DNA from: Desulfosporosinus meridiei DSM 13257
GTDB lineage: Bacteria; Bacillota; Desulfitobacteriia; Desulfitobacteriales; Desulfitobacteriaceae
Direction of reading: 5' to 3'
Assembly (NCBI RefSeq): GCF_000231385.2
Contig: NC_018515.1
Location: forward strand, 4,670,501-4,734,500
Length of the DNA stretch: 64,000 nucleotides
Below, piece by piece: positions 15,955-24,213 of this stretch. Below the pieces are notes generated by a model. That model saw nothing but the letters and a program-made list of their open reading frames with translations, made no database searches and had not been told where the DNA came from. How positions within the stretch are numbered: position 1 is the stretch's first letter; each line of letters begins with the position of its first letter. Made by a program: the position numbers and the translations under genes.

Positions 15955-16294
15955 TCTTTTCCCTCCTTGCCAAATCCTGACCAGCTTCCCACTCTCGATA
16001 AATCGCGAACCAATCCTCAGCATCCATGCAGACTTTCCAACGTTCCCGGTCTCGTCTAAATGCCACAATGGGCATTTCACCCTCTTTGGCATCCCTTCGA
16101 CTTTGAATCATGGCTTTTTCGATATTGAGGGCTTCGACTCTTTTACATTCGATGTGGATCCCCGGGAGGCCAACGACATCGTCTCCTTCGAGCCCACTAA
16201 ATTGCTGGCCACGTCTGCAATCATATCCTTGATCCCTACAGAGCCGAGCAAACTCGCGCTCACCGGCTGCACCCTTTTCTCGACTGTTTGTCAT
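15932..16294 (-). CDS. PDDEXK-like (Holliday-junction-resolvase type) nuclease
   Basis: 120 residues beginning MTNSREKGAAGEREFARLC, with the pattern E(x)F, then GDDVVGLPGIHIECKRVE. That is the D-(E/x)-K core of the PDDEXK fold as in phage Holliday junction resolvase-like proteins. It would trim or resolve branched DNA. It overlaps the metallopeptidase gene by 4 nt. Confidence 0.7.
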   Translation of the reverse strand: MTNSREKGAAGEREFARLCRDQGYDCRRGQQFSGLEGDDVVGLPGIHIECKRVEALNIEKAMIQSRRDAKEGEMPIVAFRRDRERWKVCMDAEDWFAIYREWEAGQDLARREKNVSMPQM

Positions 16295-16812
16295 TGCGCT
16301 CTTTTCAACTCCTGTTCGTGCTCAGCATCGTAGATCGTCATTTGATACTCGGCTTCTCTAACGGCCTCAGCAAACTTCTCAATCCCGTGTTCCCAAAGCC
16401 CGTGCCGGTGGATGACGTCGGAAAACTCTTCTACGTCATGTTCGCGAAGATACCAATTGTCCGGATCATCTTTCTTGGCCCATTCTTTTCTGATGATCTT
16501 ACCGGTTGAAGGATTGATGACTTCCATGCCTGTTTTTCTTTGAATATGGCAGAGCTCATGGTCGAGCAGGGCTTTAAGCTTTTCTATTTGCCACGCCTCA
16601 AATGCTAGCTCAATAATAAAAATGTGGAACATCTTGCCTGTTAGGAATCGCTCAAAGCTTGTACACTTCTTGCATTTGCCTGTCCAGTCAACACCGCTGT
16701 CATCCCGAACGTAATACTCTATAAGTTCCTTGGCATCCTTGAGATGTGGGTGATGATCATCAATTAATGCCTCAGCTATTTCTCGAACTCGAGGTGATTT
16801 TTCGTAACCCAT
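16291..16812 (-). CDS. Phage metallopeptidase (HExxH) protein
   Basis: 173 residues with the zinc motif HELCH at about 85-89, after a CKKC pair near residues 47-50. This fits the putative phage metallopeptidase family. The substrate is unknown. ATG at 16812 with GAGGGAAAG upstream. Confidence 0.75.
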   Translation of the reverse strand: MGYEKSPRVREIAEALIDDHHPHLKDAKELIEYYVRDDSGVDWTGKCKKCTSFERFLTGKMFHIFIIELAFEAWQIEKLKALLDHELCHIQRKTGMEVINPSTGKIIRKEWAKKDDPDNWYLREHDVEEFSDVIHRHGLWEHGIEKFAEAVREAEYQMTIYDAEHEQELKRAQ

Positions 16813-16835
16813 CTCTTTCCCTCCAATTCTTATTT

Positions 16836-17810
16836 TTACAGGTAAAATGCATCGTATTTCCCCGGCTTTGGCGGCTCAGGAGTCTTGTCCCCTGGGTCTC
16901 TATTGCGTTTGTAGTCTTTTTGGCGATTACGCTCAGCCTCTCGAGCATGAACCTGATCAACGGTCAAGATTCCAGATTCACGCCAGTCTTTGAGTACGCC
17001 CCTCAGATAGTGCATATTTCGTGCATTAGCATCAAGGCAACACTTAAGGGCTTCGATTACAACCGCGTCCGGATCCGGACTTCCCCGAGTGAAAAACTCA
17101 TCACAATAGGCCATAATCATGTCAGTCTCACCTTTGGGGATTAAACGCCCCCAGTTCTTTTCTGCCCAATTGACTGCCCGGGTACCAATGGCCAAGGATA
17201 CGATTTCGCTCAAATTGTTCACGTTTTTAGGGGTTTCAGACACAGTTTCCTCGGGTTCGTTCACGCTCTGCCTAATTTCCTTACTTCCGTTGTTGTCGTC
17301 ATTCTCGGCTTCGTTATGAGGGAAACAACAATCAACATTCAATATAGGGGATTCAACATTCAATAAGAGGGATTCCGCCGGGCTCGTCATAACTTTTTCA
17401 CGGCTAGTAAATACCTTTAAATTTTTAGGTTCGTCCTTGCCGTTTATTTTCACGGCTCGTTCATACCTATTTACGGCTTGGCCATTTTCGGGCATATTTG
17501 GCAAATCAGACTCACCCTCTTTAGGGTGTGGTTTCTGATGTTTCGAAAAATTAACAATCTGAATGCATGAAATCCCATCAACTGTATAGCGAACTATAAA
17601 CTCCGGATCTAATAGGTTAAGGAGTTCATCAACGTTGCAATCGTCATAGGGCAAAACTTCAGCTTTAATCCGCTTAGGCCGATCTTCGAGCTTACCCTTA
17701 CGGTCAGCTAGTCCCCATAGTCCGATAAATAGGAGGCGGGCCAGAGGCGGCAGCTCCCCTAATTGGTCGTTTGCAAAAAAGCTTGGTTTAATGTTTCGTG
17801 CCCTGGCCAC
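16836..17810 (-). CDS. DnaD-like phage replication protein
   Basis: 324 residues from a GTG start at 17810 (AAGGAGGAG just upstream). The N-terminal segment is a small winged-helix region (LPPLARLLFIGLWGLADRKG). A long variable, low-complexity linker follows, then an alpha-helical C-terminal domain (DWRESGILTVDQV) like the DnaD/replisome-organizer family. It probably loads helicase at the phage origin. No origin iterons were obvious inside the gene. Confidence 0.7.
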   Translation of the reverse strand: MARARNIKPSFFANDQLGELPPLARLLFIGLWGLADRKGKLEDRPKRIKAEVLPYDDCNVDELLNLLDPEFIVRYTVDGISCIQIVNFSKHQKPHPKEGESDLPNMPENGQAVNRYERAVKINGKDEPKNLKVFTSREKVMTSPAESLLLNVESPILNVDCCFPHNEAENDDNNGSKEIRQSVNEPEETVSETPKNVNNLSEIVSLAIGTRAVNWAEKNWGRLIPKGETDMIMAYCDEFFTRGSPDPDAVVIEALKCCLDANARNMHYLRGVLKDWRESGILTVDQVHAREAERNRQKDYKRNRDPGDKTPEPPKPGKYDAFYL

Positions 17811-17824
17811 TCTTAATCTCCTCC

Positions 17825-18001
17825 TTAAACCTCAACCAAAAGCATGCTCCCGCAATCCGGGCAATGCTCTTCTTTCCAGCAATCAGCAAGGCCAATTCTT
17901 AAATGAATTTTCACCGGCCTGTAGGTCGTGTGGCGACAGTCCATGCAGATCTTGCGCTTACGGGCAAATAGGCCCCAAAGTAGATGTCTCATCAGTTTCA
18001 T
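17825..18001 (-). CDS. 58-residue Zn-ribbon protein
   Basis: Begins MKLMRHLLWGLFARKRKICM from ATG 18001 with GGAGG upstream, stop at 17825-17827. It has a CMDC pair and a CPDC pair, a likely zinc ribbon. It is packed between the replication gene and the MBL-fold gene. Unknown role. Confidence 0.6.
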   Translation of the reverse strand: MKLMRHLLWGLFARKRKICMDCRHTTYRPVKIHLRIGLADCWKEEHCPDCGSMLLVEV

Positions 18002-18010
18002 AAGCCTCCT

Positions 18011-18754
18011 CTAAAACGGACACATTTCCAACTCAATAACCTTCCCTGGCTCCGCGACCTCAACGTCCTTGCCCGTTAATTCCCGAATCCCTCGAACCAT
18101 CCTAAATGCATCTGAATTGCCATCAGAAAGGTGAATCAAAACGATTTTCCGAACCTTTGTTAGGTCATTTGCTTGCAAGAAATCCTTTACATTGTCTAGG
18201 CTAAAGTGGCTCTCGATCAGCCGGTTCTTTAATGATTCCGGGATCCGCCCGGCCTCAATATTTTCCTCAAGGATATCTCGGCAATAGTTGCACTCAACAA
18301 GAATGTAATTTAGGTCCCTGAATCTGTTCCGGATGTAATAGGTGTCTGTGGCAAAAAGCAGCTTTTCACCGGTCGGCCAATATTGTATGAGATATCCTAA
18401 CGGTTCAGCACAATCATGTTCAGTTCGGAATGGCAGGACTGTAAAGTCCCTTGTTATAGGGAATTGCTCCCCTGCCCTTACTACTCCAAGACGATGACTT
18501 TCAATTCCCAACTTATCGGCTGTCCCCTTACTTAAAAAGGTGTTTACTCCGAACTTAGTAAGCTCCTTGACTGACTTTGCGTGATCCATATGTTCATGAG
18601 TAATTAAAGCTCCGCGCACATTGAACAGATTAAAATTAAGTCCCTTTTGTATCTCTTTGAAGGGGACGCCTGCATCCAAGAGCAGGCTCCCCGTTGGTGT
18701 TTCTAAAATGTAACAGTTCCCTTTGCTTGATGAGCCGATTATTTTAAGTTTCAT
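18011..18754 (-). CDS. MBL-fold metallo-hydrolase
   Basis: 247 residues with the metal-binding signature THEHMDH (residues 52-58) and later ATDTYY, in the metallo-beta-lactamase fold. It resembles the YycJ-type nuclease-like subgroup more than true beta-lactamases. Directly next to recT in a recombination module, it probably acts on DNA ends or nucleotides. That is inference. Confidence 0.85.
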   Translation of the reverse strand: MKLKIIGSSSKGNCYILETPTGSLLLDAGVPFKEIQKGLNFNLFNVRGALITHEHMDHAKSVKELTKFGVNTFLSKGTADKLGIESHRLGVVRAGEQFPITRDFTVLPFRTEHDCAEPLGYLIQYWPTGEKLLFATDTYYIRNRFRDLNYILVECNYCRDILEENIEAGRIPESLKNRLIESHFSLDNVKDFLQANDLTKVRKIVLIHLSDGNSDAFRMVRGIRELTGKDVEVAEPGKVIELEMCPF

Positions 18755-18755
18755 A

Positions 18756-19583
18756 TTAGAAGTCCGGCCCTGTAGATTGGTGCTCTACCTTGTCATTTTG
18801 AGACTCTGGAGCGGGAGGAACCTCAGGCCCCGCTGCTGGTTCGGCATCAATATCAACAACCTCTTGATTCGCCTCTTGGGCTATTTCGTTAGCAGCACGA
18901 CTTTCTGCATCCTCATCTTTGTCAGAGGTCAAAGCTGTAGCCATTTCAGTGGACAAAAATCCATAGTGGGACAAGAGCTTTCGCATAGCTGTCTTGATGG
19001 CCATCTCATCAAAATTCGATTTCCAGGCCGATGAATCATAGCTGAAGCTTTTGCTGTAGCGTTTCGCATGCGCAAGTACTTCATCTGCTGTCATGTACAC
19101 TGTTTTGGTAAAGCCATTAGTGAGCTGCATATAGGCAAAGTATCCCTGGGCCTTTGTGCTGGTCGGCTCACCAGTAAATTCAACTTCTCCCGTGAGAATG
19201 TTCTGCTTAATTTTTACGCCTTCTAATAAAACACCAGCATTCAAGAACTTATATTGGCCAGTCCTCATGGCGAGCTGGATGTATCCTTTGTATCCAAGTT
19301 GGAACTGAGGGATGTAAACACCCTTTGATTTATAGGGAACAACATAAGCAAAGCCAAGCTGTTTGTTGATAGGAAGCTTAAGTGTTGCTGCCTTTAGGCA
19401 CTCCATAATAACGGTCTGAGGATCGCATTTTTGCAAGTAGGTATCACTACCATATAGATCAATGATTGAGGCCAGGAAAGCCCCGGAATTCTCATTGAGT
19501 GCGTTTTTAAACTGTTCCTTGACGCTATCGACGTTTAAGACAGCCTTAAGTTTGTCCATTGGTTTAACTGTAATGTTGGCCAT
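18756..19583 (-). CDS. RecT-type single-strand annealing protein
   Basis: 275 residues. The RecT core is recognisable (LPINKQLGFAYVVPYKSKG, then QLGYKGYIQLAMRTGQYKFL), with a variable acidic C-terminal tail. It pairs complementary single strands in phage recombination. The ATG has AAGGAGGTT upstream. A SbcC-like ATPase and the MBL enzyme flank it. Confidence 0.9.
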   Translation of the reverse strand: MANITVKPMDKLKAVLNVDSVKEQFKNALNENSGAFLASIIDLYGSDTYLQKCDPQTVIMECLKAATLKLPINKQLGFAYVVPYKSKGVYIPQFQLGYKGYIQLAMRTGQYKFLNAGVLLEGVKIKQNILTGEVEFTGEPTSTKAQGYFAYMQLTNGFTKTVYMTADEVLAHAKRYSKSFSYDSSAWKSNFDEMAIKTAMRKLLSHYGFLSTEMATALTSDKDEDAESRAANEIAQEANQEVVDIDAEPAAGPEVPPAPESQNDKVEHQSTGPDF

Positions 19584-19585
19584 GT

Positions 19586-19790
19586 TTATTTAACCTCCTT
19601 ATTGCTTTTCAGATTTGCAATTTGTTCTGTTATTTGTGCCTTGACAAGGTCCCATGCCTCCTTGTAGGCATCTTCTACAGAATTACCAAGGCACAATTTC
19701 AGCGGTGACTCCCGCCTCGGCAGTAAACGATTGATGGTTTCCTAGGTTTTTAACATACTTTGAAGAAACGCGAATCTCTTTACCGTTCAT
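19586..19790 (-). pseudogene. Small phage gene split by a single-base frameshift
   Basis: The frame from ATG 19790 (overlapping the ATPase stop) reads MNGKEIRVSSKYVKNLGN onward and stops at 19683-19685. The frame one base over continues with NSVEDAYKEAWDLVKAQITE and ends at 19586. Removing one T from CCTTGG near 19688 would join them into a 67-residue protein that makes sense. It is a natural frameshift, a +1 recoding site, or a sequencing error. Family unknown. Confidence 0.55.
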
Positions 19791-21751
19791 TCAGCAACCT
19801 CCACTCTAAGAACCTTATCCAGTTCACTCTTGAAGAGGTTGATAACTTGGCTCTCGGTTTCAATAATTCGGGACACCGACTCGCGGAAGTCGATAAAAAT
19901 TGGGGCTGTAGAACCGTATTGGGATGCGAGTACGTTGATACAATCCAGACCGGCATTAACCTTCCCTGCGTGGTTCACATCTGACCACGTTACCCCATCC
20001 ACCATAGCCTCGCACATTTCCTTTACGCCGCCATTAATTTGGTCATCAAAGAGCTTCCACTTGACCATCTTGAACCGACTATTGAGGTTGCCTTCCAGTA
20101 AATTAACTTTGGCCTTGATAAATCGCTCGAATAAGAATTTCTGCCTCTCAAGCTCACTCAGATGGGCTGCAAGGGTTCGCTCTTCGTCCTTGAGCTCTTC
20201 GATCCGTTCTTGAGTCTTAATCTGTACATCTCGGTTATTCAGAATCTTATTGAGCGAATTAATCTGTTCTGCGACCTCATTCTTTTGCTTGAGGAGTTCG
20301 GCGGTCGTGTCTTCGACCGGCTTGTCCAGCTCGTCTTTAATTACTTGCTGCCGAGACAAAAGACTTGTATATTCGGTATCGGCATGATAATTAACTGTGC
20401 CAGTAAGGCCCTCCATGTCTTTGAGTTCTTTATCAATCTCGGCCAAGCGTTCAGCTATTTCCTGAAGCTTTGCTTCTTTTTGCAAAAGCTCTTCGCCGAA
20501 CTTCGCAGTATCTGCCTCAAGCTTTTCTTTTCGGGCCTTAAGGGTCTTCCCTTCTGTATTAATCTTAGTAAATTCATTTTGCTTAGTAGTATTAAAGGCC
20601 TCGCGCATCTCATAGATCTGTTGCCCAATGTCATCCTCTGGCAGCTCCCTCCTGCATGTAGGACAAATAAAGTTGCTGGGGTCAGGCTCTTCAAAGCCTT
20701 TCGAGCTTACCTCATTCCATTTCGTCCGGAGGTCAGCCATATTTTTAGATACCCTTTCTATTTCACTTGAAGAACTTTCGATCAATTCCTTAAGGGAATA
20801 ACTTGTGGTCTCAAGCCGGTACTTTTCATTCTCAAGCTGCATCTTCTCGTCAGTGAGCCGTTTAGATCCGGCCAAGGCTTCTGTGTCTAATTCTTTTTTT
20901 CTTGCCCAAATGGCCGTATCAAGCTTGAATAATTCCTGCTGCTTCTGGCGGTATTCATCCGCTGCCTGACTGGCATCTAACATGCTTTTCTCGATCTTCC
21001 TGAGGACTGCTTTATGTTCGAGCAACCTTTCTTCGACTGCTAAATAATTAACATCTTCACTTAGCAGCGTCCGTGAAAGTTCGTTTATCTTAATTGGTAT
21101 TGACTCAATATCTTTGTTAAGCTTCTTAACACCTTCGGCAATAATCTTCTTTTGAGAATCTATCGATTTTCCGTCTAAGATGTCCTGCAATGGTGCTAGG
21201 TCATCACTTGAGTCAATTACATCCTGATCCGTGACGTTCCCGCAGATCTCCATAAGTGTTTTACGCCGATCCTCCCACTTGAGCTGGGTGCAAAAGTAAA
21301 ACGGATTCGTCAGGAGCTTGAAGACATTTTCGTCGATGATAGCGTTGATTTGATCGGTATACTCCTTCTTTTTAACAGGTACAGTGTCAATCCAATAAGA
21401 GGTTTGATGCCCTGTAAATTCCTTCGTGGATTCACCGCGTTTTTTTGTCCAAACCTCTTCGAGCATCTTCCTGAGAATTTTAGGCTTGCCGTTAATGAAT
21501 AGATGCAGCACAACTTCTGTCTCAAGATAATTAATATCGTTACCGTTCTTATCTTGGGGCTTTACTGAGAAGTCAGCACGGTTAGCAGAATCCTTATTAA
21601 ATAGCGCCCACAAAAAGGCATCATACAAAGTCGTCTTTCCTGCCCCGTTCTCACCAAAAACAGTGGCATTTTGCCCGTTTATATCGAGGGTAAACTCTTT
21701 TATACCCTTGAAGTTCCGGAGCTCCATCTTAGAGAGCGTTATCTTGTTCAT
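19787..21751 (-). CDS. SbcC/Rad50-like AAA ATPase
   Basis: 654 residues: an N-terminal Walker A GENGAGKTT (33-41), a long coiled coil, a zinc hook CPTC at about 361-364, a second coiled coil, and a C-terminal ATPase part. It is shorter than cellular SbcC. It sits next to recT, suggesting a phage recombination role in place of, or beside, an exonuclease. Confidence 0.85.
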   Translation of the reverse strand: MNKITLSKMELRNFKGIKEFTLDINGQNATVFGENGAGKTTLYDAFLWALFNKDSANRADFSVKPQDKNGNDINYLETEVVLHLFINGKPKILRKMLEEVWTKKRGESTKEFTGHQTSYWIDTVPVKKKEYTDQINAIIDENVFKLLTNPFYFCTQLKWEDRRKTLMEICGNVTDQDVIDSSDDLAPLQDILDGKSIDSQKKIIAEGVKKLNKDIESIPIKINELSRTLLSEDVNYLAVEERLLEHKAVLRKIEKSMLDASQAADEYRQKQQELFKLDTAIWARKKELDTEALAGSKRLTDEKMQLENEKYRLETTSYSLKELIESSSSEIERVSKNMADLRTKWNEVSSKGFEEPDPSNFICPTCRRELPEDDIGQQIYEMREAFNTTKQNEFTKINTEGKTLKARKEKLEADTAKFGEELLQKEAKLQEIAERLAEIDKELKDMEGLTGTVNYHADTEYTSLLSRQQVIKDELDKPVEDTTAELLKQKNEVAEQINSLNKILNNRDVQIKTQERIEELKDEERTLAAHLSELERQKFLFERFIKAKVNLLEGNLNSRFKMVKWKLFDDQINGGVKEMCEAMVDGVTWSDVNHAGKVNAGLDCINVLASQYGSTAPIFIDFRESVSRIIETESQVINLFKSELDKVLRVEVAE

Positions 21752-22134
21752 TTCATTCCACTTCCCAACGATTCAAATTCTTGAAGTTCTGTGCTACAAT
21801 CAAAGTGGTTAACTTCTTTTTGAGCTTCCGCGCCAACGGGAGCTTTTTTCATGCAAAGATTTATGAGTGTTTCACCGTTATAGTCAATAAAATGGAATTC
21901 ACTCGGTTCTCCACCAACAATCTCAACGCCGACATTGCCTCGGTATTCCATGCCTGGGAACATATCCTCTAGGACTCCATTAAGATCCTCCTGGTCGGCA
22001 TCTAACGTTGAGATGATCGTAACTCGCATAAGTCCATTCCCGTGGAAATCTATACTTGCCTGGGACACTAAATGGTTATGGTTTTTGGCCAGGCCCTGAA
22101 TATCTAAAAGTTGACCTGCTGTGAGTTGTTTCAT
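21748..22134 (-). CDS. Hypothetical phage protein upstream of the ATPase
   Basis: 128 residues beginning MKQLTAGQLLDIQGLAKNHN, mostly beta strand with an acidic middle. It overlaps the ATPase start by 4 nt, so the two are probably co-translated. I recognise no motif or family. Confidence 0.6.
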   Translation of the reverse strand: MKQLTAGQLLDIQGLAKNHNHLVSQASIDFHGNGLMRVTIISTLDADQEDLNGVLEDMFPGMEYRGNVGVEIVGGEPSEFHFIDYNGETLINLCMKKAPVGAEAQKEVNHFDCSTELQEFESLGSGMK

Positions 22135-22149
22135 TTCATCCCTCCACCT

Positions 22150-22560
22150 TTAATTTTCAATCCAAACTTCCAATTCCCATATTCCGAACTCTATAGCATC
22201 ACTCCGTTTCTCCATGTAAAGGTCTAGCCTATTCCCTCGTATTGCGCCGCCCCGATCCGTGACCGTGTAGGTATGTTCAAGCTTTGGGATATAGATCTTG
22301 GTTCCGAAGGGTAAGCTCGGATCGGCAGCTATCGTCCAACCCTCTTTGACCGGTTCACCGCTGGCTGTGATTCCTTTGCCGTCCCTTCCTCTGTCATTGG
22401 CCGTGTAGGCCGTGACGATCATAATTCGTCGTTCATGTTTTGTAGTTGTTCCTCGGCTAATTGGCTTTACGGAGACCAATACCGGCGGAGACTGTTTGAT
22501 TGATTGCGGCAGCTCTGGACAAATAGCGTTCGATGGTGTTAAACATAAGATCGCTGCCAT
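22150..22560 (-). CDS. 3D-domain (RlpA-like) cell-wall protein
   Basis: About 136 residues. The C-terminal part shows the 3D-domain pattern (VTAYTANDRGRDGKGITASGE..., later VTDRGGAIRGNRLDLYM) of peptidoglycan-acting lytic proteins. The listed ATG leaves only a short hydrophobic stretch. A good signal peptide (RIFVIALMAAILCL) appears only if a GTG at 22597 is used and one A of AAAA (22588-22591) is dropped. The start may be frameshifted in this sequence. An early-region position is unusual. Confidence 0.7.
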   Translation of the reverse strand: MAAILCLTPSNAICPELPQSIKQSPPVLVSVKPISRGTTTKHERRIMIVTAYTANDRGRDGKGITASGEPVKEGWTIAADPSLPFGTKIYIPKLEHTYTVTDRGGAIRGNRLDLYMEKRSDAIEFGIWELEVWIEN

Positions 22561-22720
22561 TAATGCGATAACAAAAATCCTTCGAACTTTTGATCACTCC
22601 TTTTCTAAAGAGTTTTTCGACGTAGGCGCATACTATTGCAAATTGGCATTTTGTCTTATCACGCTGCCCTGTGCATCCCCCGCATGTTTCTAGATGTTTG
22701 AAAAAGCGTTCACAGGTCAT
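22457..22720 (-). CDS. Cys-rich small phage protein overlapping the 3D gene
   Basis: Up to 87 residues, beginning MTCERFFKHLETCGGCTGQR. The N-terminal half has several Cys in a likely zinc site. The second half overlaps the 3D gene in another frame and may be out of frame with its ancestral form. Start at 22720 overlaps the next upstream gene by 11 nt. Confidence 0.45.
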   Translation of the reverse strand: MTCERFFKHLETCGGCTGQRDKTKCQFAIVCAYVEKLFRKGVIKSSKDFCYRINGSDLMFNTIERYLSRAAAINQTVSAGIGLRKAN

Positions 22721-22976
22721 TATTGAGCCTTCTTCCCTTTGTATTGTCCCTCCATCGCATATACTTTTGATAGTGATTTAACTTTCGCTTGGGCTGCTCA
22801 GTGATAATTGGGGTAAATGTAATTGTGAATAGTCCTGTTGCCCAGTATCCTTCTGGCCCACGCTCCCACCTCATCCCACATCCATCAATTGGACACCTAG
22901 CTCCTGTTTTACCTACCGGAAACATCATGGCTTGTCCACACTTACAGAGTGGAGTTAACCCAATTGCTTCACTCAA
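22710..22976 (-). CDS. Zn-ribbon phage protein
   Basis: 88 residues beginning MSEAIGLTPLCKCGQAM, with CKCG and CPIDGCG groups forming a likely zinc ribbon in the N-terminal half. Unknown role. It belongs to the cluster of zinc-binding miniproteins in the early region. Confidence 0.6.
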   Translation of the reverse strand: MSEAIGLTPLCKCGQAMMFPVGKTGARCPIDGCGMRWERGPEGYWATGLFTITFTPIITEQPKRKLNHYQKYMRWRDNTKGRRLNNDL

Positions 22977-22990
22977 AGTACCTCCCTCCT

Positions 22991-23104
22991 TTATGCAACA
23001 TCGACTTCTTCCTTCGCCTCTTCCTCGGAATCAAAACTTCCAGCAAACTTTCCGTCTATCCAGAGCTCTACATATCCCCGCTTCTGGATGATCGTATACG
23101 ACAT
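22991..23104 (-). CDS. 37-residue phage protein
   Basis: MSYTIIQKRGYVELWIDGKF then an acidic tail. ATG 23104 has AAGGAGGTGA upstream. Its beta-rich start and acidic tail fit small early proteins, but no function is known. Confidence 0.55.
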   Translation of the reverse strand: MSYTIIQKRGYVELWIDGKFAGSFDSEEEAKEEVDVA

Positions 23105-23180
23105 GGCATCACCTCCTTAATAAATTGTTTTCCCTACTTTCCCCGGATGACCTATTCAAATAGATGGCATTATGAATTAA

Positions 23181-23336
23181 TCACATATTGCCCTTATTTT
23201 CCCCTCTCTCGGCATCCTCTTTAAGCAGTTGTTTAAGAACCAATCCGGCTAACAAATTGATTCCTCTTTCTGGGTTAGGGTGTGGGATATAACTGACCGT
23301 AAGATTAACTGTGATTACCTGGGGCTTACGTGGCAT
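23181..23336 (-). CDS. 51-residue phage protein
   Basis: MPRKPQVITVNLTVSYIPHP and an Asp/Glu-rich end. ATG 23336 has GAGGAGG upstream and lies inside the end of the regulator gene. No family recognised; its place in the early operon right after the regulator is the only clue. Confidence 0.5.
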   Translation of the reverse strand: MPRKPQVITVNLTVSYIPHPNPERGINLLAGLVLKQLLKEDAERGENKGNM

Positions 23337-23593
23337 TCTCCCTTCCTCCTCTCGTGGAATTCATTTTCGTCGGATTCGTAACGCTTCGCTTTGTTGCTAT
23401 TTTCCTCAAAAAAAAGAGTCCATTTAAAGTTCAACACTTCTCCAATTCTTTGAGCAACTTTTACGCTAGGCGTTCTTTCACCGTTCTCAATCATGCTATA
23501 ATATTGCCTTTTTACTCCAACCATTTTTGCGACCTCTTCATGCGTCATATCAGCATTTATGCGTATGTTCGCTAGCCAGAATCGAGTCATCAT
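23315..23593 (-). CDS. Cro-like HTH regulator (XRE family)
   Basis: About 92 residues. A helix-turn-helix is clear (MTHEEVAKMVGVKRQYYSMIEN). A longer in-frame ATG exists at 23644. However, a consensus -35/-10 pair (TTTACA-17 nt-TATAAT at 23643-23671) would place the transcript start near 23636, so translation must begin further in, at 23593 or 23590. It heads the early (lytic) operon opposite the repressor, so a Cro-like role is likely. Confidence 0.75.
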   Translation of the reverse strand: MMTRFWLANIRINADMTHEEVAKMVGVKRQYYSMIENGERTPSVKVAQRIGEVLNFKWTLFFEENSNKAKRYESDENEFHERRKGECHVSPR

Positions 23594-23618
23594 CACCACA
23601 TCCGTCTGTAAATTCCTA

Positions 23619-23720
23619 GCAACACTAAGTTGCTGTGCCTTCATTATATAGCAACATAACGTTGCTGTAAATATTTATGGCAACAATTTGTTGCTAAGTC
23701 TTTACGCAACATAAAGTTGC
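23619..23720. promoter_or_regulatory. Four operators GCAAC-N5-GTTGC between divergent regulators
   Basis: Copies at 23619-23633, 23651-23665, 23680-23694 and 23706-23720 each match GCAAC-N5-GTTGC perfectly. Centre spacings are 32, 29 and 26 bp. One lies in the spacer of each divergent promoter, one at the early start site and one between. This is the phage genetic switch region; the repressor and the Cro-like protein are the likely binders. Confidence 0.9.
23643..23671 (-). promoter_or_regulatory. Promoter of the early operon
   Basis: TTTACA at 23666-23671 and TATAAT at 23643-23648 are separated by exactly 17 nt on the minus strand. The operator at 23651-23665 fills the spacer and another overlaps the start site. 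Confidence 0.8.
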
Positions 23721-23729
23721 CATTATAAT
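23701..23729 (+). promoter_or_regulatory. Promoter of the repressor gene
   Basis: TTTACG (23701-23706), 17-nt spacer and TATAAT (23724-23729). The operator at 23706-23720 lies inside the spacer, so bound repressor should block this promoter too. Confidence 0.8.
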
Positions 23730-23765
23730 GAATTAAAAGCAATAATATTACAGGAGGCCTAGAAG

Positions 23766-24173
23766 ATGTTTCCTGACAGACTTTGTACGCTAAGAACTTC
23801 AAAGGGTTTAACACATCAAGATATGGCTGATATGTTAGGAATTACGCGGCAAGCGTATAGTAACTACGAGGCAGGGAAAAGAGAACCAGATCACAGCACT
23901 TTAAGAAAACTGGCTGAGTTTTTCATAGTCTCAACGGATTATTTACTTGGGCAAGACAATGGTAAGATCGTTCCCTCATGGGCAACAGCTAAAGATAAAC
24001 GAGATTTTAAGAAAATGCTCGAAGATGATGATGATTTAATGTTTGATGGAGTTCCTATTGAGGGTGAGGATCGACAACGGATTAAAGATGTTCTTACCGG
24101 CCTTTTCTGGGAAGCTAAACAAATGAACAAACGAAAAAAGAAATCTGACAGCACGAACGACACCAAGAAATAA
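23766..24173 (+). CDS. cI-like phage repressor (HTH XRE)
   Basis: 135 residues with an N-terminal helix-turn-helix (residues 5-60: DMADMLGITRQAYSNYEAGK). The C-terminal half is charged and lacks an obvious LexA-type self-cleavage motif, so induction may go through the neighbouring ImmA-like protease instead. ATG 23766 has AGGAGG upstream. Confidence 0.85.
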   Translation: MFPDRLCTLRTSKGLTHQDMADMLGITRQAYSNYEAGKREPDHSTLRKLAEFFIVSTDYLLGQDNGKIVPSWATAKDKRDFKKMLEDDDDLMFDGVPIEGEDRQRIKDVLTGLFWEAKQMNKRKKKSDSTNDTKK

Positions 24174-24213
24174 TTCCAGGTGCCGTTTTTCATAAAGGGG
24201 TGCTTATTAAAAT

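Noticed and set aside
20162-20770. Plus-strand 202-codon frame in the ATPase gene
   Set aside because: Hydrophobic antisense shadow of the coiled-coil region; no ribosome site.
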